Source of the DNA: Nocardiopsis mwathae
Lineage (GTDB): Bacteria > Actinomycetota > Actinomycetes > Streptosporangiales > Streptosporangiaceae
Length of the DNA: 64,000 nucleotides
Reading direction: 5' to 3'
Assembly (NCBI RefSeq): GCF_014201195.1
Contig: NZ_JACHDS010000001.1
Coordinates: 5,642,001-5,706,000, forward strand
The notes under the pieces: model-generated
What the model saw: only the letters and a program-made list of their open reading frames with translations
Told to the model about the DNA's origin: nothing
The model's database searches: none
Part shown: positions 35,880 to 44,946 of the stretch, in pieces
How positions within the stretch are numbered: the first letter of the stretch is position 1
How the letters are laid out: each line of letters starts with the position of its first letter
Translations under genes and position numbers: made by a program

Positions 35880-36565
35880 GTCCTCATCGCTCCTACGAGG
35901 AGCAACAACGGTGGTGGTACTACGCGTACCACGGTGGATGTCACGGTCCTCATCGCTCCTACGAGGAGCAACAACTCTTCTCAGAGGACGACGACGTCCA
36001 CTGACACAGCGGTCCTCATCGCTCCTACGAGGAGCAACAACGCCTCCCAGTACGCGAGGAAGGAACGCGAGGACTGGGTCCTCATCGCTCCTACGAGGAG
36101 CAACAACACGTAGCTGCGGGCGCGGTGGGGGGTTCGTCCGGTTGTCCTCATCGCTCCTACGAGGAGCAACAACGCATCCTCCAGGCGGGCCTTGAGACTG
36201 GCGACAGGTCCTCATCGCTCCTACGAGGAGCAACAACCACTGCTCTACAAGCACGCCGAGAATCCGGCGCCAGTCCTCATCGCTCCTACGAGGAGCAACA
36301 ACCGGCTACTCATCAGGCGTGGAAGGCCCCAGTGATCTCGTCCTCATCGCTCCTACGAGGAGCAACAACATGGCCACGCCTAGGCGGTCTTTGAATTCGT
36401 CCAGGTCCTCATCGCTCCTACGAGGAGCAACAACTCGGAGGACAGCGGGGGGAGCGGTGCGCGGCCGCCGGTCCTCATCGCTCCTACGAGGAGCAACAAC
36501 CGGAGCACTGCCTGCCGGTGTCGCTGGGCCGGGTGGTCCTCATCGCTCCTACGAGGAGCAACAAC
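35880..36565 (+). CRISPR. CRISPR array 2: 11 repeats, 10 spacers
   Basis: Same 30-bp repeat as array 1 (GTCCTCATCG...GAGCAACAAC), all eleven copies identical. Repeats start at 35880, 35946, 36012, 36078, 36144, 36208, 36273, 36340, 36405, 36471 and 36536; spacers are 34-37 bp. Directly downstream of cas2 and in the same direction. No degenerate final repeat, which suggests it is the younger array, or one recently homogenised or trimmed. Confidence 0.98.
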
Positions 36566-36651
36566 TAGATCTCCATTAGGAAACGAACATTCAAGAGACC
36601 TTGCATGCTATTAGCTGGCCGTGTGCCCGACAGGGGTCGCCGGGCACACGG

Positions 36652-37395
36652 TTATTGTGCCTGATTCTGTGCGCTTACCCGATGTAGGGCTTCCGACCAG
36701 GCGTCGATTTCACGGTCGCTGCAGTCACACGCGCGCAGGAAGGCGCGAAACAGGTCTTCGGTCGGAACACGGTACGCTCCGGTTGCCCGGTTGCGGCGGA
36801 CCATCTCACATAGTCTGCTGGCGCTGTATCCTCCCTTTCTCCGACCGTCAGGCAGGCGTATCCATGACCGCTCGGCCATTGTTCTGAAGCGCTTGTCGTT
36901 GCTAGCGTCGCGGAGTTTTAATACGCCCTCGATGAGGGCATCGATGGTGTGCACATTCTCTGGCTTTCCACGCACTTTTACGTTCCCGGCCATCTTGTCG
37001 TAGAGCTCGACTGCGAGGTAAATGTCCTCCTCGCGTGCTCCGAGGGCTTGCAATGTCCGCAGTACAGCGCCCCATGGAGCGAACCGAAAATCAGCAGACT
37101 CTTTCTCAGGGGATGGTCTTCTCCTAGGAGTGGATGACTGCGGACGGCGTCTCGTTGTCTTTCGGCTCGTATGCCGCGTATGGAAGTCGCCGCGAAGGAA
37201 TCCAACAGCCTCGGGTGCCTTCTGCTCCAGTTGCTCTATACGGTATCGGCTACGCAGGAACAGCACGACTACAAGGTGCCGGAGGAAGGTTTCCGGCGGC
37301 AGAGCGTCAAATTCTTCCGGATCGGTTATCGCCCTGAGGTCTCTGAAGGCGGGCGACTCAGCCTGTGCGGCCTTCCATACGGCTGTGGACCTCAC
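36652..37395 (-). CDS. Hypothetical protein, possible HTH at C-terminus
   Basis: 247 residues, not recognised. N-terminal half mostly helical (FLRHLVVVLFLRSRYRIEQL) then a basic Arg/Thr/Pro linker. The C-terminal half (DGRRKGGYSASRLCEMVRRN, then VPTEDLFRAFLRACDCSDRE) resembles the helix-turn-helix arrangement at the N-terminus of many actinomycete regulators. GTG start overlaps the stop of the small membrane protein (GTGA), so both are coupled. It converges on CRISPR array 2. Base composition is lower in G+C than its neighbours, suggesting separate acquisition. Confidence 0.6.
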   Translation of the reverse strand: MRSTAVWKAAQAESPAFRDLRAITDPEEFDALPPETFLRHLVVVLFLRSRYRIEQLEQKAPEAVGFLRGDFHTRHTSRKTTRRRPQSSTPRRRPSPEKESADFRFAPWGAVLRTLQALGAREEDIYLAVELYDKMAGNVKVRGKPENVHTIDALIEGVLKLRDASNDKRFRTMAERSWIRLPDGRRKGGYSASRLCEMVRRNRATGAYRVPTEDLFRAFLRACDCSDREIDAWSEALHRVSAQNQAQ

Positions 37396-37586
37396 CTCCG
37401 GTGAAGGCGGGAGATCGCCCGGGGGCCTATGGTCAAGACCACCAGCACGATGACCAGCACGGTGGCGAGGTCATAGCCGAGCCCGATCGTGGCGAACGTT
37501 GATACCGTCAGGAAGGCCAGAGCACAGTACGGCCAGCTCTCACGGCTCGGGTAGCAGAGGCACTGAGGCCCATCAACACACGTCAT
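37392..37586 (-). CDS. Small membrane protein (64 aa)
   Basis: 64 residues with one long or two short hydrophobic segments (YCALAFLTVSTFATIGLGYD, LATVLVIVLVVLTIGP) and a basic tail RAISRLHRR inside. ATG ending at 37586 follows TAGGAG with good spacing. Its stop overlaps the next gene's start, supporting a real two-gene unit. Function unknown; a membrane-anchored partner for the downstream putative DNA-binding protein is one guess. Confidence 0.6.
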   Translation of the reverse strand: MTCVDGPQCLCYPSRESWPYCALAFLTVSTFATIGLGYDLATVLVIVLVVLTIGPRAISRLHRR

Positions 37587-38772
37587 TGTCGTCTCCTATG
37601 TGTCGCAATGGCCAGCCCTTATGGGAAAGAGGCAGACCGAACCGGACTTTCGCATGCTGCCGTTGGGGTAGCGGCCCATCAGGCAGAACCTAGGCTGCCA
37701 TGCGGAACCGGAAGAAGGGGACGAGATTGGCAACTTTACTCGTTCGGTTCATACTGCACTCTGTTCGACGCTGCAGCGATGTAGATGGTTTAGATCTGAC
37801 GATCTGCTGTGAACTGGAAAAACGCGGATCTCAGGCGCAATGGAGAGCATCGCCGCCTGTTCGACCGGGCGCGTCTACTGTTCGGAGTTTGTTGATCTTG
37901 GTTTGTTGCGAATGCAGAATGCGGCAGACTGTTCCCCAAGCGGAGAACATCATCCAGTTCATCCCGGATGTCGGAATCTGGGTGTTATTTCAAGGTTCTC
38001 GGCAATAGTGACCAATGGACAAGATCTTACTATTGATGTTGTTTGTGGTCATTGGCGTCTCTGGGTTGCTTGAACCGGCTACCTCGCACGCTGTTCGTCT
38101 GGCCACCCGTAGCGGGGGAGGTCAGCTGGCAGGGGCGCGGGAGTGCAGCTAGTAGCGCTCTCGCGCCCCACGTCGCGCTTGGCAATAAAAGTGTAGGCGC
38201 GGAGATAATTCATTGCGCGACTGTTTGCACCGTCCGAATGAATTGGAAAGTATTTTATTGGCGCGCCTTTGGAAATTGCAGCCTGCGCATCGACTGTGTG
38301 CGGCCGGGGTTCCGGTCGGCCAGCCACCCCTGGTCAATTCAATACGTCAAGTCTATTTTCGTTATTCGACCTGGCGGGGTGTTCAGCCATCGCATCAATT
38401 CTGATCTGCTTGATGGTGGCCAAGTCATCTGAATCATGGATTTCAACTGTGGTGGTGCAGTTCATTGCACCCCGGCTGGCTGCATTGTGTTCCGATTTGG
38501 TGCCTGTCCAGCATGATCATTGAAAACCACTCGCGAGGAGTCGGGTTGCAACGATGATCTCAAAGTTGGTATACCGCCTGGAATGAAGCCCCTCTCTAGA
38601 GAAGTCGACTGAACGTTCAATGTTCAATCAAACCTCTCGTGTCGCCTTGCCTTCTGGTAAGGGATGTATCACTTGGGCGTATTTTCTATTGGCAGATGTG
38701 CCTATGTGGATTAGTGTCCGTTCCCCATGCGCGAGTGTGCCCGGGGGCTTGAGTCGCGTTGTGAGGGAGCCG
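37587..38772. other. A+T-rich gap without supported genes
   Basis: About 1.2 kb with clearly lower G+C than the rest. Several short open frames exist on both strands but none has ribosome-site, codon or domain support. It contains many TTGxxx/TAnnnT promoter-like strings. It probably holds promoters for the flanking divergent units and may be recently acquired or decayed DNA. Confidence 0.5.
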
Positions 38773-39318
38773 ATGATCTTTCCCTTTCGTGGTCCCGTAC
38801 TGATCGGCGGCGTGGTGCTGGTGGTCACGCTGAATGCCTGTGCGCTGGGCACCGAGGACGAACCGCTGCCGACTTCCGAGCCGTCTCCGGCGCCGTCTGA
38901 AGCAGAGCCGAGTGCGGAGGAGGCTGCGCTGGAGGCGTATGAAGGGATGTGGAGCGTGGTGGTGGAGATCTCGCGGACCACCGAGGCGGACTCTTCTGAT
39001 CTCGATCGCTTCGCCGAAGGCCAGGCGTTGGAGCTTGCCCAGCATGGCCTGGGCGCGGAGTCGGACGAAAACGTCGTGGCACGCGGTGCGCCGACGTTCT
39101 CACCTGAAGTCGTCTCGCTCGATGAGCGCGAGGAGTCCGCTGAGATCGAGGACTGCATGGACTCCAGCGAATGGCTGCGCGAGGACGCGGACACAGGTGA
39201 GCTGGCCGAAGAGGCTCCGGATGGTCCGATCCTGCGAAAGATCGAGGCGACGGCCGATTACGACGGGCTCGCATGGCGGGTTTCCAGTCTGCGGATCTTC
39301 GAGCAGGGAACATGCTGA
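38773..39318 (+). CDS. Putative lipoprotein (181 aa), start of Tad-type operon
   Basis: A signal peptide MIFPFRGPVLIGGVVLVVTL ends in the lipobox LNAC, followed by a Pro/Ser/Glu linker (EPLPTSEPSPAPSEAEPSAE). The mature domain is acidic and has a single EDCMDSSEW Cys. ATG 38773 is chosen for GAGGGAG just upstream and because it puts the signal peptide at the N-terminus. Unrecognised domain; it overlaps the next gene by seven bases. As the first gene before the Tad genes it may be an envelope component of that machine (inference). Confidence 0.7.
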   Translation: MIFPFRGPVLIGGVVLVVTLNACALGTEDEPLPTSEPSPAPSEAEPSAEEAALEAYEGMWSVVVEISRTTEADSSDLDRFAEGQALELAQHGLGAESDENVVARGAPTFSPEVVSLDEREESAEIEDCMDSSEWLREDADTGELAEEAPDGPILRKIEATADYDGLAWRVSSLRIFEQGTC

Positions 39319-40148
39319 AGGCAGCAAGGCGACCTTGCGTCATCGCGGCGGCAGCCACCGCGATCGTCGCCAGCCCGGCGATCGTGTGGGCCGATCCTGA
39401 CTATTTCTCCGGGCACACCGAGTGCGGCACCGGTTCCTCCGGGCCAGGCTGCGAGGTCGGTGCGGAATCGGGGCAGAGTTCTTCCGGGCGCGGTGGTTCA
39501 GGTGGCGGAAGCGGTGCGAACACCAGCGGCCAGGGCGATCATGGTGGCGCCCAGGCAGCTGCTGAAGCCGAGCCGAACTGCGAAGAGCTCGGGCCCCGGG
39601 AGCAGGAATGCACGACCAGCTTCAGCCAGGCCGGACCAGGCGGAGACACGGCTCCAGTGGATCCGGTGACCGTGGCGAACCAGGCGCGGGACTCGCTGGT
39701 ACTGCCCACAGCGGAGATCTCGACCTCCCCCAGCTCGGGGCCCGTACTGGTGCAAGTTCCGGTGTGGCTGTGGGTCGATGACGGCACCTGGCGTCCCGTA
39801 TCGGCGCAGGCGTCGGTCCCCGGCGGATCGGTTTCGGTGACCGCCGCGCCGCGCACCGCGCGCTGGTCGATGGGCGACGGTACGACCGTGACATGCGATG
39901 GACCGGGCGTCCCGTTCGACCTCGGCCGCGACGATCCCGCCGGCGAATCTCCGGAGTGCGGCCACACCTATAGGCGCGCGTCCGTCGGCGCATCCCAGGG
40001 TGTGTACGCCGTGAGGTTGGCCGTCACGTGGACCGTGACGTGGGAGTCATCGGAGGGCGGCGGTGGCGAGCTGGACCCGCTCGTTACTTCCACCGCCGCG
40101 GAGTTGGAAGTTGTCGAGTCTCAGGGGTTGGTGGAATCCACGGGGTGA
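39312..40148 (+). CDS. Secreted protein of unknown function (278 aa)
   Basis: N-terminal signal peptide MLKAARRPCVIAAAATAIVA with AWAD-like cleavage site (VWADPD), then a Gly/Ser-rich low-complexity stretch with Cys pairs (TECGTGSSGPGCEVG) and a region of beta character (VLVQVPVWLWVDDGTWRPVS, WSMGDGTTVTC, CGHTYRRAS). The latter, with W-S-M-G-DGTT, resembles PKD-like/ATP-independent surface modules sometimes found beside actinomycete Tad genes. No transmembrane helix after the signal. Start ATG 39312 overlaps the preceding stop. Confidence 0.7.
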   Translation: MLKAARRPCVIAAAATAIVASPAIVWADPDYFSGHTECGTGSSGPGCEVGAESGQSSSGRGGSGGGSGANTSGQGDHGGAQAAAEAEPNCEELGPREQECTTSFSQAGPGGDTAPVDPVTVANQARDSLVLPTAEISTSPSSGPVLVQVPVWLWVDDGTWRPVSAQASVPGGSVSVTAAPRTARWSMGDGTTVTCDGPGVPFDLGRDDPAGESPECGHTYRRASVGASQGVYAVRLAVTWTVTWESSEGGGGELDPLVTSTAAELEVVESQGLVESTG

Positions 40149-40187
40149 CCGGGGGACCCTGAACTGCAGAGAGGGAGTTCAGGTCAG

Positions 40188-40901
40188 ATGACAGGAGCTT
40201 CGGACAGAACTCATTCCAGACAGCGGACGAACGACGACCGGACGCCGATGCGGCTCCTGGGAGCGGGACCGCGGCGCTGGCGATGGCTCGCTGTCGGGGC
40301 CGCTCTGGTGGTCGTCGGCGCGATGGCGATGGCCACAGCCCTGGATCAGGTGGATCAGCGCAGCGGGGTGGTAGTGGCAGCGCGGACTCTGCCCGCGGGC
40401 CATGTTGTGGCCCAGGGGGACCTGAGAGTCGCCCAGATCGCCGGGGCGGAGGACCTCGCCGCCATCCCTGCTGCGCAGCTCGACGCCCTGGTCGGCCAGA
40501 CGGTGCTCACACTGATCAGTGACCGTGCCCTGATCACCGAGGAAGCACTGGGGAGCAGAGAGGATCACCCGAAGGACGATGAAGCGATCGTCGGCGCCAG
40601 CCTCTCCTCGGCACAGTTTCCCTCGTCGTTGCGTAACGGTGCCCACGTCTCTCTGATCAGCACGGAGCAGGGCCAGGACAACGCCCGCACCGATGGCGCC
40701 GACGACGGCACCACTGTCTCGGCGCCCGCCGGAGGGCGGGCGATCTCGGGTCAGGTCCAGTCGATCACTCCCACGGTTCAGGGCGGTGGTGACGTCACGC
40801 TCGTGGAGCTGGTGGTCGACCGGTCTGATGCCGCGGACGTTGCCCGTGCCGCGTCGGCCGGTGCGCTCACCGTGGTGGCGGTCTCAAGCAGGGGGCGCTG
40901 A
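40188..40901 (+). CDS. SAF-domain protein (CpaB/RcpC-like)
   Basis: 237 residues: a single transmembrane helix (WLAVGAALVVVGAMAMATAL, about 33-52) then a SAF domain with VVVAARTLPAGHVVAQGDLR and ALVGQTVLTLISDRALITEEAL. CpaB/RcpC proteins occur in nearly all Tad loci and probably interact with the envelope or pilus. It overlaps the TadZ-like gene by one base. Confidence 0.85.
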   Translation: MTGASDRTHSRQRTNDDRTPMRLLGAGPRRWRWLAVGAALVVVGAMAMATALDQVDQRSGVVVAARTLPAGHVVAQGDLRVAQIAGAEDLAAIPAAQLDALVGQTVLTLISDRALITEEALGSREDHPKDDEAIVGASLSSAQFPSSLRNGAHVSLISTEQGQDNARTDGADDGTTVSAPAGGRAISGQVQSITPTVQGGGDVTLVELVVDRSDAADVARAASAGALTVVAVSSRGR

Positions 40902-41662
40902 TGAACAGCCGTACGATCGCGGTGTTCTCGCTCGGTGGCGCCCCCGGGGTCACAACCCTCGCTGTGGCGCTGGCCGCTGTCTGGCCGACCGCCGCGTCGA
41001 CCGTGATGGTGGAGGCGGACTCCTCCGGCGGAGACATCGCGGCTTGGCGGAGGATGCCGACCTCGCCGGGTCTCCTGGAGTTGGCGGCTACGGCCCGCTC
41101 CGGCTCCACGTCCGTCGGTACTGAACGCGGGGATGAACTGCTCCACTGCACCCAGACCCTCTCCGGCGGGCAACGTGTCTGCCTGGCCCCCGCGACCGCT
41201 GACCGTGTTGCCGGCGCGCTGACTCTGCTCGCCCAGAACCCCTCTGTCCTCCTCCCGGCGGGCGATTCGGTCAGCGTGCTCGACTTGGGGCGGCTGACGC
41301 CACGATCCCCTGCGGCACATCTGGCCGCCTTCGCCGACGTCGCGCTCTTGGTCGTCGAGGACGACCTCGCTCAGCTCAAGCGAGCCAGGGACACCATTGA
41401 GGCCCTCCGCACTGGCGTACAGCGGCTCGGCCTCGTGGTCACCGGCGGTGCGGACGGCAGCGAGCAGATCGCCGCGGCCCTCGGCGCCCCCGTCTGGGCT
41501 CGGATCCCGACGGACACACCCGCGGCGAAGTTCCTGCGGGGTGCCGCGTCCCCAGCCCGACCGCATCGGCGCCCTCTGCTGACCGCGGTACGCCTTCTCG
41601 CAAGTGGCATCGCCACGGCCGACAGCACCGGTCACGACGTCGCCCCTGCGAGTGCCTCATGA
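40901..41662 (+). CDS. TadZ/CpaE-like MinD/ParA-family protein
   Basis: 253 residues. N-terminal deviant Walker A-type loop SLGGAPGVTTLAVALAAVW, where Lys is replaced (GAPGVTT), then VMVEADSSGGDIAAW, like polar-localisation ATPases of Tad systems. The missing signature Lys may mean poor ATPase activity. It is expected to position the secretion machine. Start overlaps cpaB-like stop; stop overlaps tadA start by ATGA. Confidence 0.8.
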   Translation: MNSRTIAVFSLGGAPGVTTLAVALAAVWPTAASTVMVEADSSGGDIAAWRRMPTSPGLLELAATARSGSTSVGTERGDELLHCTQTLSGGQRVCLAPATADRVAGALTLLAQNPSVLLPAGDSVSVLDLGRLTPRSPAAHLAAFADVALLVVEDDLAQLKRARDTIEALRTGVQRLGLVVTGGADGSEQIAAALGAPVWARIPTDTPAAKFLRGAASPARPHRRPLLTAVRLLASGIATADSTGHDVAPASAS

Positions 41663-43005
41663 GCGATCAACTGCATGAGCGTCCGGCTCTGTCGGGCGAT
41701 CACGGCCAGACCGTCCTCCAATGGGCCCAGTACGTCTCCGCCGAGGCGATGCGGCGATTGAGCGGGGCCGTCGCCAACGGCGAAGCCCTGGTGGGAGACG
41801 AGTATCGGCACCGCGCCGAGCGCGTGATCCGCCACGTGCTCGACGAAGCGGCTCAGCGCGCTCTCTCCCAAGGGCGCCCCGTCCTCGATGCCGCCACCGA
41901 ACAGGCCGTGACGCGCCGCGCGTTAGCGCAGGTCTGCGGATTAGGTCCGCTTCAGGAACTCCTGGACGACCCCGAGATCGAGAACATCAATCTCACCGGC
42001 ACCACCGTGTGGGTCCGTCACGCCGACGGTCGACGTGAACAGCGCCCACCCGTGGTGGCCAGCCCCGAGGAGCTGGTCGCCCTGGTGCGTCGGATCGCCG
42101 CGGAATCCCCCGCCGGAGAGCGCCGTTTCGACCCCGCCGCGCCGATACTGGACATGCCGCTGTCCGATGGCTCCCGGTTGAACGCCATCATGGAGGTCTC
42201 CCACGTCCCGGTCGTCTCGATCCGGCGGCATCGGTATCGCACGACCACCCTGAAAAAACTCCGGGATCTGGGGACACTCGACGATGCCCTCGTGTCGCTG
42301 CTGCGAGCTGCGGTGCGCGCGCGTCGCAACATCGTTATCACCGGGGGAACCGGCGCGGGCAAGACGACGCTGCTGCGCGGGCTCGCCGCGGAGATCCCGG
42401 CGTCCGAGCGCATCGTCACCATTGAGGACGTCGCCGAGCTGGGGCTCGAACGTGACGCCACCGCCCATCCGGACGCCGTGGCGCTGCACGCCCGGCCGCC
42501 CAACGTGGAGGGCGCCGGTGAGGTCACCGTCGCCGAACTCGTCCGGGCAGCTCTGCGCATGAGCCCGGACCGGGTGATCGTCGGAGAGACCCGCGGCAGC
42601 GAGACCGTTCCCCTGCTCAACGCCATGAGCCAGGGCAACGACGGCTCTCTCACAACCCTGCACGCCGCCTCATCGGAGGGAGCATTCTCCAAGCTCGGCG
42701 CGTACGCGGCTCAGTCCGCCGAGCGGCTGCCTTTGGAAGCGACCACGCTGCTGATCGCGGCGGCCGTGCACTTGGTGGTACACATCTCCGCTTCTCCTAC
42801 GGGCGATCGGATGGTGTCCAGCGTCCGAGAAGTCGTGGGCGGTGAAGGGCAGCGGGTGGTCTCCAACGAGATCTACCGCCGTGCCCGTGACGGCAGCCTG
42901 CTTGCCGCTGCTCCACCCAGCCCCGGAACGGTCGACGTGCTGGCTGAGCATGGCTTCGACATCCACCGTCTCGTGGGCGGAGAGCTCCAGGGGTGGGCGT
43001 CGTGA
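41659..43005 (+). CDS. TadA/CpaF secretion ATPase
   Basis: 448 residues. A VirB11/GspE-type hexameric ATPase that powers assembly and retraction of Tad fibres. It shows the N-terminal domain ending GPLQELLDDPEIENINLTG, Walker A ITGGTGAGKTTLLRGLA (about 230), Asp box TIEDVAELGL, Walker B-type RMSPDRVIVGETRGSE and the His box GNDGSLTTLHA. All catalytic motifs are intact. Its stop overlaps the tadB GTG. Confidence 0.95.
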   Translation: MSDQLHERPALSGDHGQTVLQWAQYVSAEAMRRLSGAVANGEALVGDEYRHRAERVIRHVLDEAAQRALSQGRPVLDAATEQAVTRRALAQVCGLGPLQELLDDPEIENINLTGTTVWVRHADGRREQRPPVVASPEELVALVRRIAAESPAGERRFDPAAPILDMPLSDGSRLNAIMEVSHVPVVSIRRHRYRTTTLKKLRDLGTLDDALVSLLRAAVRARRNIVITGGTGAGKTTLLRGLAAEIPASERIVTIEDVAELGLERDATAHPDAVALHARPPNVEGAGEVTVAELVRAALRMSPDRVIVGETRGSETVPLLNAMSQGNDGSLTTLHAASSEGAFSKLGAYAAQSAERLPLEATTLLIAAAVHLVVHISASPTGDRMVSSVREVVGGEGQRVVSNEIYRRARDGSLLAAAPPSPGTVDVLAEHGFDIHRLVGGELQGWAS

Positions 43006-43868
43006 ACAGCGTCGGCTTGGTGCTCGGAGTGGCCGGAGGGGCTGTTCTCGGCCTCGGGCTCTGGCTCATGATGCTCAGTGTCTCGGCCGCTCCCGGGCTT
43101 GGACTCGGGCGACGACTGCAGGGGTGGGCCCAGGATCGGAGCCGCGTCGTGCGGCTAGCCGGTGCGATCGGCGCGGGTATCGCCGGATGGGTGCTGACCG
43201 GGTGGCCGGTGGCGGTCCTGCTCGTCGCAGCAGGAGCATGGTGGCTCCCATCCCTGCTGGGGCCTGACCGCGGCCATGCGGAGCGGGTCGCGCGGATCGA
43301 GGCGGTGGCCTCGTGGACCGAACAGATCCGCGACCTGATGGCGGGAGCCTCGGGGCTGCAGCACGCCATCGCCGCCACCGCGCCCATCGCGCCGGCGCCG
43401 ATCCGAGACGAGGTGGCACAGCTGGCCGAGCAGCTGCGAACCGCCCGTGCTCCGGAGGCCGCGCTCGCGGAGTTCGCCAGGGACGTCGACATCCCGACGG
43501 CGGATCTGGTCGCGGCAGCGCTGTCCAGCGCGGCGAGCCGGCACGCCGCCGACCTTGGAACGTTGCTGTCGAGCTTGGCGGAGGCGACGCGCGAGCAGGC
43601 GGCGATGCTGGTACGGGTGTCGGCGAGCCGGGCGCGCGTCCGCACCGCTATGCGCATCATCGTCGCGGTCACGCTCTCCATCGCGATCGTGCTGCTCGCC
43701 TTCAACCCCGCCTACCTCGCCCCCTACGACAGCCTTGTCGGCCAGCTGGTGCTCACGTTGATCGGCGGACTGTGGGCGATCGCGCTGGTGTGGCTCTCCC
43801 GGCTGGCCCGAACGGACCTCGGGCCCCGTGTTCTGCACCCTCAAGCACACGCGGAGACGGCGTCATGA
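43002..43868 (+). CDS. TadB-like inner-membrane platform protein
   Basis: 288 residues, GspF-like. N-terminal helix (SVGLVLGVAGGAVLGLGLWL), a GWVLTGWPVAVLLVAAGAWW helix, a cytoplasmic domain with WTEQIRDLMAGASGLQHAIA, and two C-terminal helices. GTG 43002 overlaps the ATPase stop (GTGA), so I prefer it to the upstream GTG 42993. It pairs with the TadC-like protein encoded next. Confidence 0.88.
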   Translation: MNSVGLVLGVAGGAVLGLGLWLMMLSVSAAPGLGLGRRLQGWAQDRSRVVRLAGAIGAGIAGWVLTGWPVAVLLVAAGAWWLPSLLGPDRGHAERVARIEAVASWTEQIRDLMAGASGLQHAIAATAPIAPAPIRDEVAQLAEQLRTARAPEAALAEFARDVDIPTADLVAAALSSAASRHAADLGTLLSSLAEATREQAAMLVRVSASRARVRTAMRIIVAVTLSIAIVLLAFNPAYLAPYDSLVGQLVLTLIGGLWAIALVWLSRLARTDLGPRVLHPQAHAETAS

Positions 43869-44758
43869 GCCCGTTCATCATCGCCGCGGTCGGCGGAGCA
43901 CTCGCCGCTGCAGGGGTGTGGGTGTTGATCATGGTCCGCTTCGCCCGGCCCAGCCTGGCCGAGCTGTTGGCCGACCCGCCCGCGCCGCTTCCCCGGAAGG
44001 ACACCGCACCTGCAGGAGGGTGGGTCACCCGGCTTGGCGGGGCCGGAGTTCCCGTGCTCCTGGCGACGGGGCTGCCCACCATGCGCACGCGGGCGCGGCT
44101 CGCGGTGTGTGAGCGCGACGTTCCCGGCTACCTGGCGGAGAAGGCCACGACCGGGTTCATCGGCCTGGCCGCCCCGCCGTCACTCGGCGCCGTTCTCGTG
44201 CTGGTCGGTGTGGACGTCTTCTCGCCCTACGCGATAGCCGTCTGGGCCACGTTTGCGCTGGTGATGTGGTTCGCTCCAGACTTGTCGCTGCGTGACGAGG
44301 CGGCGAAGCGCCGGGAGGAGATGCGGCACACTCTTGTCGCGTTCGCCGACCTGGTGGTCGTCGCCTTGGCCGGCGGCGCAGGGGTGACCGGCGCGCTTGA
44401 GGACGCGACCCGGTCCAGTTCCACCCCAGCCATGACGCGCATTCGAACGGCACTGCGCGCGGCGGCCGTCAGACGTGAGTCACCATGGCAAGCCCTCCAC
44501 GAGCTCGGCGAACGATACGGCGTTGCCGAGTTCGGTGAGCTGGCCGCCAGCCTCCAGCTCGCCGGAACCGACGGCGCCCGCGTCCGAGCGAGCCTCGCCG
44601 CCAAGGCGAAGACCCTACGGGCTCAGCACCTTGCCGAGATGGACGCCGAAGCCCAATCCGCCACCGAGCGCATGAGCCTGCCCGTCGTCGTGCTGTTCGC
44701 GGGGTTCCTCATCCTGATCGGATACCCCGCGGTCAGCCTCATCCTGACCAGCCTCTGA
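43865..44758 (+). CDS. TadC-like inner-membrane platform protein
   Basis: 297 residues, second GspF-type platform subunit. Helices at the N-terminus (IIAAVGGALAAAGVWVLIMV), in the centre (SLGAVLVLVGVDVFSPYAIA) and at the C-terminus (VVVLFAGFLILIGYPAVSLI). The cytoplasmic domain shows LVAFADLVVVALAGGAGVTG and RESPWQALHELGERYGV. ATG 43865 (ATGA overlap with tadB) replaces a much longer shadow extension. Confidence 0.88.
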   Translation: MSPFIIAAVGGALAAAGVWVLIMVRFARPSLAELLADPPAPLPRKDTAPAGGWVTRLGGAGVPVLLATGLPTMRTRARLAVCERDVPGYLAEKATTGFIGLAAPPSLGAVLVLVGVDVFSPYAIAVWATFALVMWFAPDLSLRDEAAKRREEMRHTLVAFADLVVVALAGGAGVTGALEDATRSSSTPAMTRIRTALRAAAVRRESPWQALHELGERYGVAEFGELAASLQLAGTDGARVRASLAAKAKTLRAQHLAEMDAEAQSATERMSLPVVVLFAGFLILIGYPAVSLILTSL

Positions 44759-44780
44759 AGCCCTCCGGAGGGGATAAGCA

Positions 44781-44945
44781 ATGATGCATCGACTCGCCGC
44801 CCGCCTCGCTGTCACGCGCTCGGAGGCGGGCTACTCCACCGAAGCCGTCGTCGTCATCGCCTTGCTCGCGATCCTGGCCTTGGGCGCGCTCGCCCTCATC
44901 ACCGAGGCCGTCATGAACAAGGCCGAATCCATCTCCCTGAACTGA
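44781..44945 (+). CDS. Flp/Tad pilin-like peptide (54 aa)
   Basis: 54 residues, below usual length cutoffs. A short basic leader MMHRLAARLAVTRSEAG precedes YSTEAVVVIALLAILALGAL, with Gly before the cleavage point and a Glu four residues later, the prepilin pattern for a Flp-type pilin. Strong ribosome site GGAGGGG. Position after the platform genes and before TadE-like genes supports a structural-pilin role. No dedicated prepilin peptidase gene is in the window. Confidence 0.75.
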   Translation: MMHRLAARLAVTRSEAGYSTEAVVVIALLAILALGALALITEAVMNKAESISLN

Positions 44946-44946
44946 C

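Noticed and set aside
37700-38432. Short plus-strand ORFs (102 and 129 codons) in the A+T-rich gap
   Set aside because: No ribosome-binding site, no domain, atypical composition; not distinguishable from chance.
44761-44772. CCCTCCGGAGGG palindrome before the pilin gene as a regulatory hairpin
   Set aside because: Perfect palindrome without loop around the ribosome-binding site; cannot form a hairpin and is expected by chance around GGAGG in high-G+C DNA.
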